Below are positions 1-9,253 of a DNA stretch of 64,000 bases, piece by piece. The stretch is from assembly GCF_003058465.1 (NCBI RefSeq), contig NZ_CP028901.1, positions 2,108,001-2,172,000 on the forward strand. Reading direction: 5' to 3'. Positions within the stretch are counted from its first letter, which is position 1, and each line of letters starts with the position of its first letter. Both the position numbers and the translations under genes were made by a program. The stretch is from Orrella marina (GTDB lineage Bacteria; Pseudomonadota; Gammaproteobacteria; Burkholderiales; Burkholderiaceae_B). The notes below the pieces were generated by a model. That model did not search any database and had not been told where the DNA came from. It worked only from the letters and a program-made list of their open reading frames with translations.

Positions 1-43
1 CGCAGTCGGTCATGAAAAAGTACTTCACCGGGAGTGACCAGAC

Positions 44-994
44 ATGATGAAGCGGCCCTTCGGAATTGCAGTTGCCCAGCTCGGGCCGATCCAGCCATCG
101 GACTCTCGTGCCAGCGCTGTTGCTCGCCTGGTCGAGATGATGCGTGAAGCCGCATCACTTGGCGCGCGCATGGTGGTATTTCCTGAACTGGCTCTCACAA
201 CGTTCTTCCCTCGATACTGGATGAGCGACGAGGACGCAATCGAGCGTTACTTCGAAAAGTCGATGCCATCGGCGCAAACGCAGATACTGTTTGATACCAG
301 CAAGAACCTGGGGATCGGGTTCTACCTGGGGTACGCTGAACTGACGACTGACGGGCACCGTTTCAACACGTCCATTCTGGTCGATCAGACGGGCAAGATC
401 GTCGGCCGGTATCGCAAAATCCATTTGCCAGGTCATGCTGATCACAAAGTCGGAAAGCCGTTTCAGCATCTGGAAAAGAAATACTTTGAAGTTGGCAATG
501 AAGGCTTCCACGTCTGGCAGACCATGGATGCACGCATTGGCATGTGTCTGTGCAATGACCGCCGCTGGACTGAGACCTGGCGGGTCCTGGCCCTGCAGGG
601 CGCCGATATTGTGGCTGTTGGCTACAACACCCCATCGGTCAACATTCACTGGCCCGAACCACCGCATCTCAGAATGCATTCACACCTGATTTCGCTTCAG
701 GCGGCAGCCTACCAGAACACCACCTGGATCGCTGCAGCAGGCAAGGCTGGTCTTGAGGATGGGTGTCACCTGTTTGCAGGGTCGGTCATCGTTTCGCCAG
801 CCGGCGAAATCCTGGCCCAGACCCAGTCTGAAGACGACGAAGTGATCTATTGCAAAGCCGACCTTGCACTCGCAGACACATTCAGACAACACATCTTCAA
901 CTATGGGGCACACCGACGCCCGGAACATTACCGACTGATCACCGAACGCACTGGCGTTGGTGATCCGCTCGGCAAAGAGCCTGACCCATCATAA
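44..994 (+). CDS. N-carbamoyl-D-amino-acid hydrolase (nitrilase superfamily)
   Basis: The predicted 316-residue cytoplasmic enzyme hydrolyses N-carbamoyl-D-amino acids to the free D-amino acid, CO2 and ammonia, the second step of hydantoin-type degradation. The nitrilase triad is visible: Glu48 in VVFPELAL, Lys125 in RYRKIHLPG and Cys170 in MCLCNDRRWTETWR. The CNDRRW motif is the hallmark of D-carbamoylases rather than of plant-type beta-ureidopropionases, and the length matches the family. It lies 60 bp upstream of an amino-acid ABC importer on the same strand, which suggests uptake and use of carbamoylated or ureido compounds. The exact substrate is inferred. Confidence 0.85.
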   Translation: MMKRPFGIAVAQLGPIQPSDSRASAVARLVEMMREAASLGARMVVFPELALTTFFPRYWMSDEDAIERYFEKSMPSAQTQILFDTSKNLGIGFYLGYAELTTDGHRFNTSILVDQTGKIVGRYRKIHLPGHADHKVGKPFQHLEKKYFEVGNEGFHVWQTMDARIGMCLCNDRRWTETWRVLALQGADIVAVGYNTPSVNIHWPEPPHLRMHSHLISLQAAAYQNTTWIAAAGKAGLEDGCHLFAGSVIVSPAGEILAQTQSEDDEVIYCKADLALADTFRQHIFNYGAHRRPEHYRLITERTGVGDPLGKEPDPS

Positions 995-1056
995 CGAACA
1001 CCCAACAACGCCTACTTTCTTTAACCCTTACGCCCCTCTCCAACCACAAAGGAAAG

Positions 1057-1920
1057 ATGATGACACAACGCTACTCCATGATTGCCAGAGCAAGTCGTCT
1101 CGCTGGTGCCCTTCTGCTTGGTGCCACCCTGTCTAGTGCAGCGCTGGCGAGCAAACCACTTGTCACCGGGGTGGATGCCACATTCGCCCCCCATGCCATG
1201 CCCAAGCTAGGTGGCGGCATTCAGGGCTTCAACGTGGATCTCGGACATGCACTTGCACGTCAGCTTGGCACAACCATCGAGATCGAAGGCACCGAGTTCT
1301 CGGGACTCATCCCAGGCATGAACGCGGGAAAGTATGACTTCGTCTTGGCACCAACTACGGTCACTGAAGAGCGCGCCAAGAACATGTGGTTCTCAGAAGG
1401 CTATCTGAACACGGACTACTCGTTTGTGGTGGCTGCCAGCACACCATCGTTCGATTCGCTGGACGCACTCAAGGGCAAGACAATCGCCTTGAACAAGGGG
1501 TCCGTCTACGAGGCCTGGGCGCGGGAGAATGCCTCGAAATATGGCTTCAAGTATGACGTCTACGCCACCAATGCGGATGCACTACAAGCCGTTCAGTCAG
1601 GACGTGCATTCGCCAACATGGCAGGCAACACCGTTTCAGCATGGGCAGTCAAACAGAACCCGAAAGTCAAGGTCGCCTTTACCTTGTCGACCGGGCGCGT
1701 TTGGGCACTTGCCTTCCGGTTTGGCGACAAAGAAACCCGCGACAAGGTCTCCATGGCGCTGAAATGCCTGAAGCAGGACGGAACCATCGCCAGGCTGTCC
1801 GAGAAATGGTTTGGCGTCACACCTGAGAAAGGTTCGGTTCCTGTCACTGTAGGCGTAGGACATGGTGTACCAGGCATCGAAGGCTACGACCCCACTCCGG
1901 TCGAACTCAAATGCGACTGA
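1057..1920 (+). CDS. ABC transporter substrate-binding protein (polar amino acid type)
   Basis: This is the periplasmic solute-binding protein of a PAAT-family importer. A signal peptide covers about residues 1-31 (basic start, hydrophobic LAGALLLGATLSSAALA, cleavage after ALA). The family-3 fold follows, with GFNVDLGHALA, a DFVLAPTTVTEERAKNMWFSEGY block typical of amino-acid binding proteins, and ALKGKTIALNKGS. Two consecutive ATGs are possible starts. It is the first of four transporter genes in a row and probably shares a transcript with the upstream carbamoylase. Its ligand is unknown; a ureido or amino acid is inferred from the neighbour. Confidence 0.85.
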   Translation: MMTQRYSMIARASRLAGALLLGATLSSAALASKPLVTGVDATFAPHAMPKLGGGIQGFNVDLGHALARQLGTTIEIEGTEFSGLIPGMNAGKYDFVLAPTTVTEERAKNMWFSEGYLNTDYSFVVAASTPSFDSLDALKGKTIALNKGSVYEAWARENASKYGFKYDVYATNADALQAVQSGRAFANMAGNTVSAWAVKQNPKVKVAFTLSTGRVWALAFRFGDKETRDKVSMALKCLKQDGTIARLSEKWFGVTPEKGSVPVTVGVGHGVPGIEGYDPTPVELKCD

Positions 1921-1968
1921 CCCGAGTAAACCCGGATTCCTGACAATCAAAGACAGCAGGTTGCAAGC

Positions 1969-2709
1969 ATGAAGAATAGACCGATTCTGGAAATCATAGG
2001 CCTCAGAAAGGCATACGCTGACAACGAAGTGCTAAAGGGCATTGATCTGGAGATCAACCCCGGACAGCTCGTATTTGTCATCGGGCCATCTGGCTCCGGA
2101 AAGAGCAGTCTGCTCAGGTGCTGCAACCGGCTGGAAGAATCCAGTGGCGGACAGATTTTGATTGATGGCGATGACATCACGGCCTCAAACGCGAATCTGA
2201 ACCGGATTCGACAAAAGATCGGGATGGTATTCCAGCACTTCAATCTGTATCGCCACCTGACTACCCTGGACAACGTCACACTCGCCTTGCGCAAGGTTCA
2301 GAAACTGTCGAATGAGAAGGCAGAGAAAATCGGACTTGACGCCCTTGCCAGGGTCGGTTTGCAGGACAAGGCGAAGTCATTTCCCGATCAGCTATCTGGT
2401 GGACAACAACAGCGGGTAGGTATCGCCCGTTCGATTGCACTGGCACCGAAAGTAGTGCTGTTTGACGAACCAACCAGCGCGCTCGACCCGGAGCTGGTTG
2501 GCGAAGTACTCAAGGTCATGCAGGAACTCAAGAACGACGGCATGACCATGATGGTTGTCAGCCATGAGATGGGATTTGCACGCGCGGCGGCTGATCATGT
2601 GGTGTTCATGGATCAAGGTGTGATCGTTGAACAAGGCAAACCGGAGGATGTATTCGGGGCGCCAAGTCAGCCTCGTACACAGGCGTTTCTGGCGCGGATT
2701 TCACACTGA
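1969..2709 (+). CDS. Amino acid ABC transporter ATP-binding protein
   Basis: This is the ATPase of the PAAT importer (GlnQ/HisP type, 246 aa). The Walker A motif is GPSGSGKSS, the Q-loop region is [12 protein letters not shown], the signature is LSGGQQQR, Walker B is [12 protein letters not shown], and the switch His is in VVSHEMGF. It energises the two permeases encoded just downstream, 18 and about 730 bp away. The spacing and shared orientation with the binding protein and permeases indicate one operon. Confidence 0.93.
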   Translation: MKNRPILEIIGLRKAYADNEVLKGIDLEINPGQLVFVIGPSGSGKSSLLRCCNRLEESSGGQILIDGDDITASNANLNRIRQKIGMVFQHFNLYRHLTTLDNVTLALRKVQKLSNEKAEKIGLDALARVGLQDKAKSFPDQLSGGQQQRVGIARSIALAPKVVLFDEPTSALDPELVGEVLKVMQELKNDGMTMMVVSHEMGFARAAADHVVFMDQGVIVEQGKPEDVFGAPSQPRTQAFLARISH

Positions 2710-2727
2710 CGACAACGGAAGCCGGCC

Positions 2728-3405
2728 ATGGATTTTGAAGCACTTGCCTTTACCTTCTTCAACCTGAATGTCATCAAGACATATTTCCCCGATATCCTGG
2801 CTGGCATGCTGGTCACCATAGAGCTTGGACTTGTCGTGTCGGTGACAGGTATCGTACTGGGCCTGGGTCTGGCGATGCTCAGAGCACTGCAGTGGCGATT
2901 CCTGAACTTTTTTATCATCTGTTTCGCGGACATACTTCGCGCCATTCCACCACTAGTGGTCATCATGGTGCTGTTCTTCGCCTTCCCTTATCTGAACCTG
3001 TCGATGTCCGCCTTCACAGCGACCTGGCTTTCGCTGTCCCTGGTGCTGGCCGCATTTGCAGAGGAGATTTGCTGGGCAGGCATCGTATCGGTGCCTAAGG
3101 GACAGGCAGAAGCGGCCCGGTCGACCGGACTGTCCTGGTGGCAGAGCATGGTTTATGTGGTCGTCCCGCAGGCGCTACGACTCACAGTCGCACCGCTAAC
3201 CAACCGGGTGATCGCCATCACCAAGAGTACTGCGCTGGGGAGTGTTGTCGGTCTGAGTGAAGTTCTGAACAACTCCCAGTCAGCCATGAGTGCTTCGGGC
3301 AGTGCAACACCACTGATGATGGGTGCCCTGGGATGCCTGGTGATATTCATACCCGTGGTGCTGCTTGGTCGATGGACTGAGACACGGTTCGCGTGGAAAC
3401 AATAA
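2728..3405 (+). CDS. Amino acid ABC transporter permease 1
   Basis: Inner-membrane permease of the HisM/GlnP type, 225 aa, with several hydrophobic helices. The ATPase-coupling EAA loop reads GQAEAARSTGLSWWQSM. It begins 18 bp after the ATPase gene and probably forms a heterodimer with the next permease. Length is normal for the family. Confidence 0.9.
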   Translation: MDFEALAFTFFNLNVIKTYFPDILAGMLVTIELGLVVSVTGIVLGLGLAMLRALQWRFLNFFIICFADILRAIPPLVVIMVLFFAFPYLNLSMSAFTATWLSLSLVLAAFAEEICWAGIVSVPKGQAEAARSTGLSWWQSMVYVVVPQALRLTVAPLTNRVIAITKSTALGSVVGLSEVLNNSQSAMSASGSATPLMMGALGCLVIFIPVVLLGRWTETRFAWKQ

Positions 3406-3438
3406 CTTCCGGAACCAGCCGGATCGTTAACAGCAAGG

Positions 3439-4125
3439 GTGAGCAGCGTGCAAGAGATCTACTACAACTTCTTCAACTTCGAGATCTACAAGGAAGTGTT
3501 TCCGTACTTGCTTGATGGACTCTGGATGACTTTGCTGCTATCCGCACTGGTCATTCCTGTTGGTGTGATATCTGGCCTGGGAATTGGCATCTTGTCCATC
3601 ACGCTCACGTCACGCTGGAGCAGAACCCTGCTGGCCATCTACATTGACGTTTTCCGGGCGCTGCCACCACTCTACCTGCTGATCTTCATCTATTTCGCAA
3701 CGCCGTTTCTAGGCATTGATCTCCCCAAGATGCTGGCTGTCGTGCTGGGCTTCATGCTCAACAACTCTTCTTACTACGGGGAGATTTTCAGGGCTGGATT
3801 GCAAAGCGTGCCACATGGTCAGGTTGAGGCGGCCAGATCAACGGGTCTAAGTGCCATGCAGACGCTCTGGCATGTCCAGATCCCGCAAGCCACGCGCAAC
3901 GTGATGCCAGACCTGATCAGTAACACCCTGGAGGTGGTGAAGATGACCACACTCGCCAGCGCCGTCGCAATGCCTGAACTGTTGAGAGTCGCACGCGATG
4001 CACAATCGCTGGTTTACAACCCGTCACCTATCGTCCTGGCGGCACTCATCTACCTGGCCCTGCTCTGGCCGATCGTCCGGTTACTCAGCCGTCTCGAGCA
4101 TCGCAAGCTAGGCGGCGGACACTGA
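3439..4125 (+). CDS. Amino acid ABC transporter permease 2
   Basis: This is the second HisM/GlnP-type permease (228 aa), with the EAA loop GQVEAARSTGLSAMQTL and the N-terminal segment LDGLWMTLLLSALVIPVG typical of the family. The start chosen is GTG at 3439, since it opens the reading frame just after the previous gene. It ends the importer operon. The 200 bp that follow, up to the convergent deacetylase gene, hold no recognisable gene. Confidence 0.9.
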   Translation: MSSVQEIYYNFFNFEIYKEVFPYLLDGLWMTLLLSALVIPVGVISGLGIGILSITLTSRWSRTLLAIYIDVFRALPPLYLLIFIYFATPFLGIDLPKMLAVVLGFMLNNSSYYGEIFRAGLQSVPHGQVEAARSTGLSAMQTLWHVQIPQATRNVMPDLISNTLEVVKMTTLASAVAMPELLRVARDAQSLVYNPSPIVLAALIYLALLWPIVRLLSRLEHRKLGGGH

Positions 4126-4329
4126 CCCGCAACGGCCCTATCCGTTCAGGTTTAATCTGGCGCGATGCCTAAGCCTCGCCTCAGCCCTGAATTCCTGGTG
4201 ACCGTTCCGCACACTGTCAGTTTGGGCATTCCTGTTTGAGCGCTTCAAGTATGGCATGAGACAAAGGCTCCTGAACAATCAAAACCCTTTATCCAGGTGG
4301 TTTGTGATCAGAAGTCTTTCTCTTCGCGA

Positions 4330-5226
4330 TCAGTCAGTAGGCGATGGAACGACACCTGCTGGCAGGCTTTCAACATGGGAGCAGATCTGTCCCGGTGTTG
4401 TGAGCCAGACCTGATCCCGTTTGGCCATGATGTGTTCGATCACGCGACGGAACTGGCGAAGTCGATACGGCTGCCCAAGAATAAAACTGTGCAACACAAT
4501 ACTCATGACGAGCGGACGCTTGCTGGACTCTTCAAGCATCTCGTCAAACTGGTCAATAAGATTGTCACAAAACACCTGGGATGGCGTGCGTCTGGAGACA
4601 CACTCGATTGAGTCATTGAGATCATGAGAATACGGAATGGCCAGGATCGGTCCATTTTCGGTCCGGAACCAGACCGGCTGGTCATCAAGTGGCCAGTCCA
4701 TCATGTATCGGTAACCGGCTTCTTTCAGGAGATCCAGCGAGTGGTGCGTCTGCGAAATATAAGGTGCAAGCCAGCCTGAAGGCGCCTTGCCTTCATGTTC
4801 GAGGATGGTCCGAGTGGCCTCCTGAATGCATGTGCGCTCCTCGTCAAACGGCATATCGACTTGCCGCTCTGCGTTGGTGCGCCCATGTGCAACGATTTCA
4901 TCCCCTCTTTCACTGAACGCTCGAATCATCTCGGGACAGTAATCATATAGTTCGGTGTTGACGAGCAACGCGTAAGGAAAGTCATATTGCTCGGCCAATT
5001 CCAGCAGACGCCATGCACCCACCCGATTACCGTAATCACGCCAGGCAAAGCTGCGGGAGTTGGGCTGAGGATGCGGTGTCGCATAGTCGTTACCCAAGCC
5101 TTCCCCAAATGCGAAATGCTCTACGTTCAGGCTGAAATGAATCGCCAGTCGCTTGCCATCAGGCCAGCAATAGTCTTCTCGATGTGGGATTGCACTGTAG
5201 TTGTAACGACCGTGGGACTTGAGCAT
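4330..5226 (-). CDS. Polysaccharide deacetylase family protein (PuuE/allantoinase-like)
   Basis: The protein belongs to the NodB-fold carbohydrate esterase 4 superfamily, in the branch that includes PuuE-type allantoinases. Supporting segments are RLAIHFSLNVEHFAFGEG near the N-terminus, DEIVAHGRTNAE, GWLAPYISQT and a C-terminal VMSIVLHSF. I place the start at the ATG giving MLKSHGRYNYS (5226) because the upstream extension in the same frame is unconserved-looking; an ATG at 5265 is possible. The gene is convergent with the carbamoylase/ABC operon, and a role in the same ureide or hydantoin pathway is plausible but inferred. It could also act on an N-acetyl group. Confidence 0.75.
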   Translation of the reverse strand: MLKSHGRYNYSAIPHREDYCWPDGKRLAIHFSLNVEHFAFGEGLGNDYATPHPQPNSRSFAWRDYGNRVGAWRLLELAEQYDFPYALLVNTELYDYCPEMIRAFSERGDEIVAHGRTNAERQVDMPFDEERTCIQEATRTILEHEGKAPSGWLAPYISQTHHSLDLLKEAGYRYMMDWPLDDQPVWFRTENGPILAIPYSHDLNDSIECVSRRTPSQVFCDNLIDQFDEMLEESSKRPLVMSIVLHSFILGQPYRLRQFRRVIEHIMAKRDQVWLTTPGQICSHVESLPAGVVPSPTD

Positions 5227-5492
5227 GGCGCCTCCGCAATATCGTGGGGAAATGGCTGATTTCAAAGCGATCAGCCAACGCCTTTAAAGGTACAGGTCTG
5301 CGCTCATGATGGCAAGAAAGCGTATTGCCATTAAGCACTGGGAAACCCGAAAGTTTCAGGCTGAAACCTCTGTCACAGTATCGTAGTCAGGAAACTGCAC
5401 CCCGGAATGACGCGAAACCACCCGGTCAGCCACTGCCGGCGACGGGCTAACTACTGTTTATAGGTTTACCCACTGCCTGATGTTATCGGTAA

Positions 5493-5515
5493 CAAAAAGC
5501 CACCCGCAGGTGGCT
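5493..5515 (-). terminator. Rho-independent terminator downstream of the DUF4325 remnant
   Basis: On the minus strand a 7-bp GC-rich stem (AGCCACC / GGTGGCT) with a 4-nt loop is followed by a run of T residues. It lies about 115 bp after the stop codon of the truncated DUF4325 gene and would have ended that transcript. The rest of the 5227-5629 gap shows no gene. Confidence 0.75.
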
Positions 5516-5629
5516 GGAAGATCCGTCATCAAAGCACTGAATATTTTTGGCTTACGACTACTGATAGCTGCAAGATGTCGATACCCCCACTGAAAACGGG
5601 AAGACTACTTGATACGCACTTGAGCCGCC

Positions 5630-5777
5630 TTACTTTTGAGCCAGAGCCCTTTTAATCATAAAGTCCACATCTGGATTAGTGTTTTGAGCGCTAATCGAAA
5701 CTTCTGGATGCTCATTCTGAAAAACACGAAATATTTCATCAGCAAAGGCTTGGCCGATCGACTCTACTCCATCAAAG
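5630..5777 (-). pseudogene. STAS-like DUF4325 protein, C-terminal fragment
   Basis: Only the last 49 or so codons remain. The reading frame gives FDGVESIGQAFADEIFRVF and ends NPDVDFMIKRALAQK before TAA at 5630-5632. The pattern G(I)GQ-FADE-FRVF followed by N-x-N-x-x-V-x-x-MI is characteristic of the DUF4325 STAS-like family, whose members often accompany ATP-binding regulatory or defence proteins. The gene is cut exactly where the IS66-type terminal repeat starts at 5778, so most of it was lost with the transposon-mediated rearrangement. Function is unknown. Confidence 0.65.
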
Positions 5778-6053
5778 GTATCCAGTCCATTGACCCCATG
5801 ATTGCGGGTTGATCGTGCCTGGTGGGATCATGTAGCTGACATTTTTCAGCATCAGACACATGACACACCACGATCCGACCGGATGGCTCTACCTGCAACT
5901 CATCAAAGAAGAAGCGATCCGCACCAGGGTCTGTGCGCAGCGTGCAGGTGTGAGTCTTCAGGTGTTTACACGGGCGCAGCAGATGCACAGCCCGTTCGAA
6001 GAAGTCAAACGACGTCCGGACTCGTTGCTGACTGTTTGTCAACGCACTGTCTG

Positions 6054-6288
6054 TTATGCCGATGATTCCCGTGCAACCAGATTCATGGCGAGATCCTCGT
6101 CATGAATATTCCACGGCAACAACGCTTCGTAGTCATCGGCGTTCTGAGCCAGAGGCAATCGCTCGAGCACGTAGCACAACCATGCGTAAGGCTCTTTGCC
6201 ATGGGCTTTGGCCGACTCAACGAGCGAATAAAGCAACGCACTGGCTTTGGCACCGGCTGGCGTGTTCGAGAAGAGCCAGGCTTTGCGG
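6054..6288 (-). pseudogene. IS66 tnpC 3' fragment (type of 45592-47322)
   Basis: It encodes the last 77 or so residues of an IS66 TnpC transposase, ending LAMNLVARESSA, closely matching the C-terminus of the complete TnpC at 45592-47322. It breaks at the Arg-Lys codons before the AWLF motif, where the second IS66 fragment is fused in opposite orientation. Confidence 0.85.
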
Positions 6289-6310
6289 TAATGAGCAAAT
6301 TCCCATTACC

Positions 6311-6528
6311 GCAAGGGCTGGTTGTTCAGTGACACACCGGCTGGCGCACATGCCAGTGCAGTCATCTACTCCCTGGTCGAGACGGCCAAGGGCTTCGGGT
6401 TCGAACCCTACCTGCGGTTGCGCCACGTCCTGCGTCGTCTGCCATTGGCGCAGACTGTCGAGGACTATGAGGCCTTGATGCCGTGGAATCTTCATCCACA
6501 GGATTTAATCACTCAGCGCGAAATCTGA
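6311..6528 (+). pseudogene. IS66 tnpC 3' fragment (type of 58270-59922)
   Basis: The last 72 or so codons of an IS66 TnpC, from RKGWLF to HPQDLITQREI, almost identical to the end of the intact gene at 58270-59922 (one visible difference is CGG for TGG in the YLWLRH segment). The break is at the same conserved Arg-Lys codons as in the adjoining opposite-strand fragment. Confidence 0.88.
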
Positions 6529-6567
6529 ACATCCTGTTATTGCTGGATCGCGTACCCTTGATAATAC

Positions 6568-6612
6568 TGGCGCGCCCGGCAGGATTCGAACCCACTACCC
6601 CTTGGTTCGTAG
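6568..6612 (-). tRNA. 3' half of tRNA-Arg(ACG); putative integrase attachment site
   Basis: On the minus strand the sequence runs from the anticodon loop CTACGAA (anticodon ACG) through the T-loop TTCGAAT to the acceptor 3' strand CGGGCGC, discriminator G and CCA. Immediately upstream of the anticodon loop the sequence no longer pairs with the CCAAG stem, so the 5' half is absent. A duplicated tRNA 3' end next to an integrase (6728) is the classic signature of an att site. The complete tRNA would be regenerated at the far island end, which is not in this window. Confidence 0.8.
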
Positions 6613-6727
6613 GTAATTAGATAGTAGATCCATGGAAACGGGTGGAGACAACAATTATCTTTAAATTACCTTTATAAATTAGTTGCTTAGTGTAATATGG
6701 CGTTTCCACCCGTATACAACCATACTC

Positions 6728-8170
6728 ATGAAGCGAGTGAATTTCATGGGGCAAAACATGGGGCAAAAATCAACAAGGGATGAAATGGCGCAAATTACAA
6801 AAGTTGAACTAGACCGGCTCAAACCAACAGATGATGGGAAGACCTTGCGAGGCGACGGTGGCCTTGTTGGTAAGGTTCGCGCTGGCGTTCGCGGAATTAC
6901 AGTTCAGTTTAGATACGAGTTTTGGCTGGATGGAAAGAAGCACGATTACCGACTCGGATCATGGCCCAAGAAAACACTGGCAACAATCAGGGCCGAGCGT
7001 GATGCGGTCAAACCGGGAATCAAACTCGGCATTAACCCGCTGCAAGCGAAAAAAGCGGAACGGATCAAAACCCAGCGCGCAATTGCAGAGACTATCCGCG
7101 AGGCTGAGCAGGAGCAAATTAACAGCAGCACCGTGTCAGACCTGTTTGACGCGTGGATCATTGATGGCGTGGCGCGCAAAGATGGAAATGCAGAACTGAA
7201 ACGCTTGTTCGCAAAGGACGTATTGCCCATCATTGGTAAAAAAGCAGTTCGCGAACTTTCGGAAGGTGATATTCGCGCGATGCTACGCAAGCAGATGAAG
7301 CGTGGCGTCACGCGGCTGATGGTGACCACTTTTAAAGAAGTGAACCAAATGTTGAACTGGGCAGAAAAGCGCCAGCCCTGGCGTCAACTGCTGATTGATG
7401 GCAACCCCTGCGCGTTGGTAGACGTCGGAAAACTGCTACCTGCAGACTACGAGGAAGAGCGTGACCGAGTTCTGTCACCATCAGAAATTCGGGAACTCAA
7501 CCAGATCTTTCTCAGGATGGAGGAAGACTGGCGGAACGCCCCCGACAGAAGATCAACTTGCCGTCCCATTACAAAAACAACCCAGGTTGCGCTCTGGCTT
7601 TGCCTGAGCACGCTATGTCGAATCGGTGAGCTTCTGATGACTAGATGGGAGCACGTGAACCTTGACGAAGGGACGTGGTTCATCCCGCGCCAAAACGTCA
7701 AAGGACACCGCGGCAAGAAACAGGAACAGACCGTATACCTGTCAGACTTTGCTAAACGTCAGTTCCTGACCTTGCACGAATTGACAGGACATAGCGAATG
7801 GTGCTTCCCAGCAAAGAACAAACGTGGGGCGGCAAGTACACATGTTTGTTTGAAAACGATCAGTAAACAGGTGGGGGATCGGCAGATTCAGTTTAAGAAC
7901 CGCTCCAAACCACCATTGGGGCGCGCATTTGACAACAGCCTCGTGTTGTCTAGTGGTGCTAACGGGGAGTGGACACCTCATGACTTGCGGCGGACAGGCG
8001 CGACGACGATGCAAGAACTGGGGGTATCCCTTGATGTGATCGACCGCTGTCAGAATCACGTCTTGGCTGGCTCGCGTGTGAGGCGGCACTACCTACACCA
8101 TGATTACAAAATAGAAAAGACGGAAGCTTGGGCAAGACTTGGTAAAAGGTTGGAAGCGTTGCTCGCTTAG
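6728..8170 (+). CDS. Tyrosine recombinase / site-specific integrase
   Basis: Integrase of the phage P4/DUF4102-like branch, about 480 aa. The catalytic residues are visible: Arg in TLCRIGELL, His-x-x-Arg in TPHDLRRTGATTM, a later His in CQNHV, and the Tyr nucleophile in the RRHYLHHDY region. The N-terminal arm-type domain includes GSWPKKTLATIRAERD. I chose the ATG giving MKRVNFMGQ at 6728, though ATGs at 6746, 6758 and 6785 are also possible. It starts about 115 bp from the tRNA-Arg 3' fragment, so it probably integrates the island there. Confidence 0.9.
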   Translation: MKRVNFMGQNMGQKSTRDEMAQITKVELDRLKPTDDGKTLRGDGGLVGKVRAGVRGITVQFRYEFWLDGKKHDYRLGSWPKKTLATIRAERDAVKPGIKLGINPLQAKKAERIKTQRAIAETIREAEQEQINSSTVSDLFDAWIIDGVARKDGNAELKRLFAKDVLPIIGKKAVRELSEGDIRAMLRKQMKRGVTRLMVTTFKEVNQMLNWAEKRQPWRQLLIDGNPCALVDVGKLLPADYEEERDRVLSPSEIRELNQIFLRMEEDWRNAPDRRSTCRPITKTTQVALWLCLSTLCRIGELLMTRWEHVNLDEGTWFIPRQNVKGHRGKKQEQTVYLSDFAKRQFLTLHELTGHSEWCFPAKNKRGAASTHVCLKTISKQVGDRQIQFKNRSKPPLGRAFDNSLVLSSGANGEWTPHDLRRTGATTMQELGVSLDVIDRCQNHVLAGSRVRRHYLHHDYKIEKTEAWARLGKRLEALLA

Positions 8171-8291
8171 AACGCTATGCTTACATCCAACGTTTAACAG
8201 CCTAAGCCAGCGCCTACCCTGACGGGAAAAAGCGGGATAGTCCGCCAGCCTGACGCTGGCCCTGATAAAAACCGAACCATACGAGGACAGC

Positions 8292-9253
8292 ATGAACGAC
8301 AGGAGTCTACGTTACATTACACAGAGCCTTACCGCACAAGAGGGGGCAGATCTATTGACCAAAGTACGCGGAGAGCCGATTTCTGTCAGTGACATTCTCA
8401 GCGCGAACCTTAAGGGGAACTGGATTTGGAGTTTCAGCCGCATGATGAGCGATGGATACAGCCAGTCCGACCGTTTAACTTTCTAGATGATGATAGCAGG
8501 AGGTCATTTCCTGAGGTCTCATACCTGCTCGACAAGAACTCACCAATCAGGATCGCTGAGGGCCGATTTAAAGTCGTTTCCACAATTTTTAGAACATCAA
8601 CAGACTTAGAAGCTCTCAGCGAGCTTAAGATCCGAGACCTGTGCACGCTTACCGGTTTTGTGTTTGGTTCTGTGTTTGATCCTGAGTTTCAACCTAGCAT
8701 AGCAGGTGCAGGACTGATAGTTTATGATGATAGCGGGATCTGCTATCGCGTTTTACAAGCTGCTCCCAGGCCGGGATACACAGATTACTTTGAGCCGTAT
8801 TGCCCACCGCTTGATAGTCCTGATATCCGTCTGTCAGGCAAACCGATCCGCGAACTGATCGAATCAATGAAATTGGCGAAGCCAGCGCCACCGACTATGG
8901 GTGGTGTCAGTCCGATCGATGAGTCAGCCAGCCCGATTGCTGAAAATGCGCAGCCGCAGAAAGAAAGCGATGCTTTGAAAGGCCAGTTGAACGCACAAGA
9001 TGGTGAAGGTCGCCTGGAGGCAAGGCCGCTAGTGGGTTCGGGCTTGGCATTTCGCTATGAAACAGACTTGTTGCAACTGGTGGCGAAAGTACAAGAAAGA
9101 TACCTAGGGGACAATTTCGACCCAAGCGATCCCGATACAAGGCCACCTCAAGCCCATGTAATTGAGTGGCTTAGAGAAAGTGACCCAACGCTTTCAGAAG
9201 CTGATGCGAAGGCAGTAGACCGCATTGCGATGCCGTTTAAGCGTGGTAAGTAG
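8292..9253 (+). pseudogene. Unrecognised island gene with a frameshift
   Basis: An ATG at 8292, preceded by GAGGACAG, opens a frame (MNDRSLRYITQSL...) that stops at 8486. A second frame from about 8426 continues to 9253. Switching frames near 8430 gives a seamless NWIWSF-QPHDERWIQPVRPF, so this is most likely one gene of about 320 codons with a single-base frameshift, or a sequencing error. The C-terminal third is rich in Pro/Ser/Glu and then returns to a folded-looking region (LLQLVAKVQERYLGDNF). I do not recognise the family. It sits directly downstream of the integrase. Confidence 0.5.

Larger units (their letters stand above)
5778..6555. mobile_element. Chimeric IS66 remnant (two different elements fused head-to-head)
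   Basis: The left end (GTATCCAGTCCA) and the following 0.5 kb match the left part of the IS66 at 45353-48143, including a short tnpA start at 5860. A minus-strand tnpC 3' end (6054-6288) is then joined to the plus-strand tnpC 3' end of the other IS66 type (6311-6528; nearly identical to 59922 and upstream). The right end is ...ATCGCGTAC at 6555, as in the intact copy ending at 59949. The join carries an inverted repeat at 6283-6314. No complete transposase gene remains. Confidence 0.85.
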
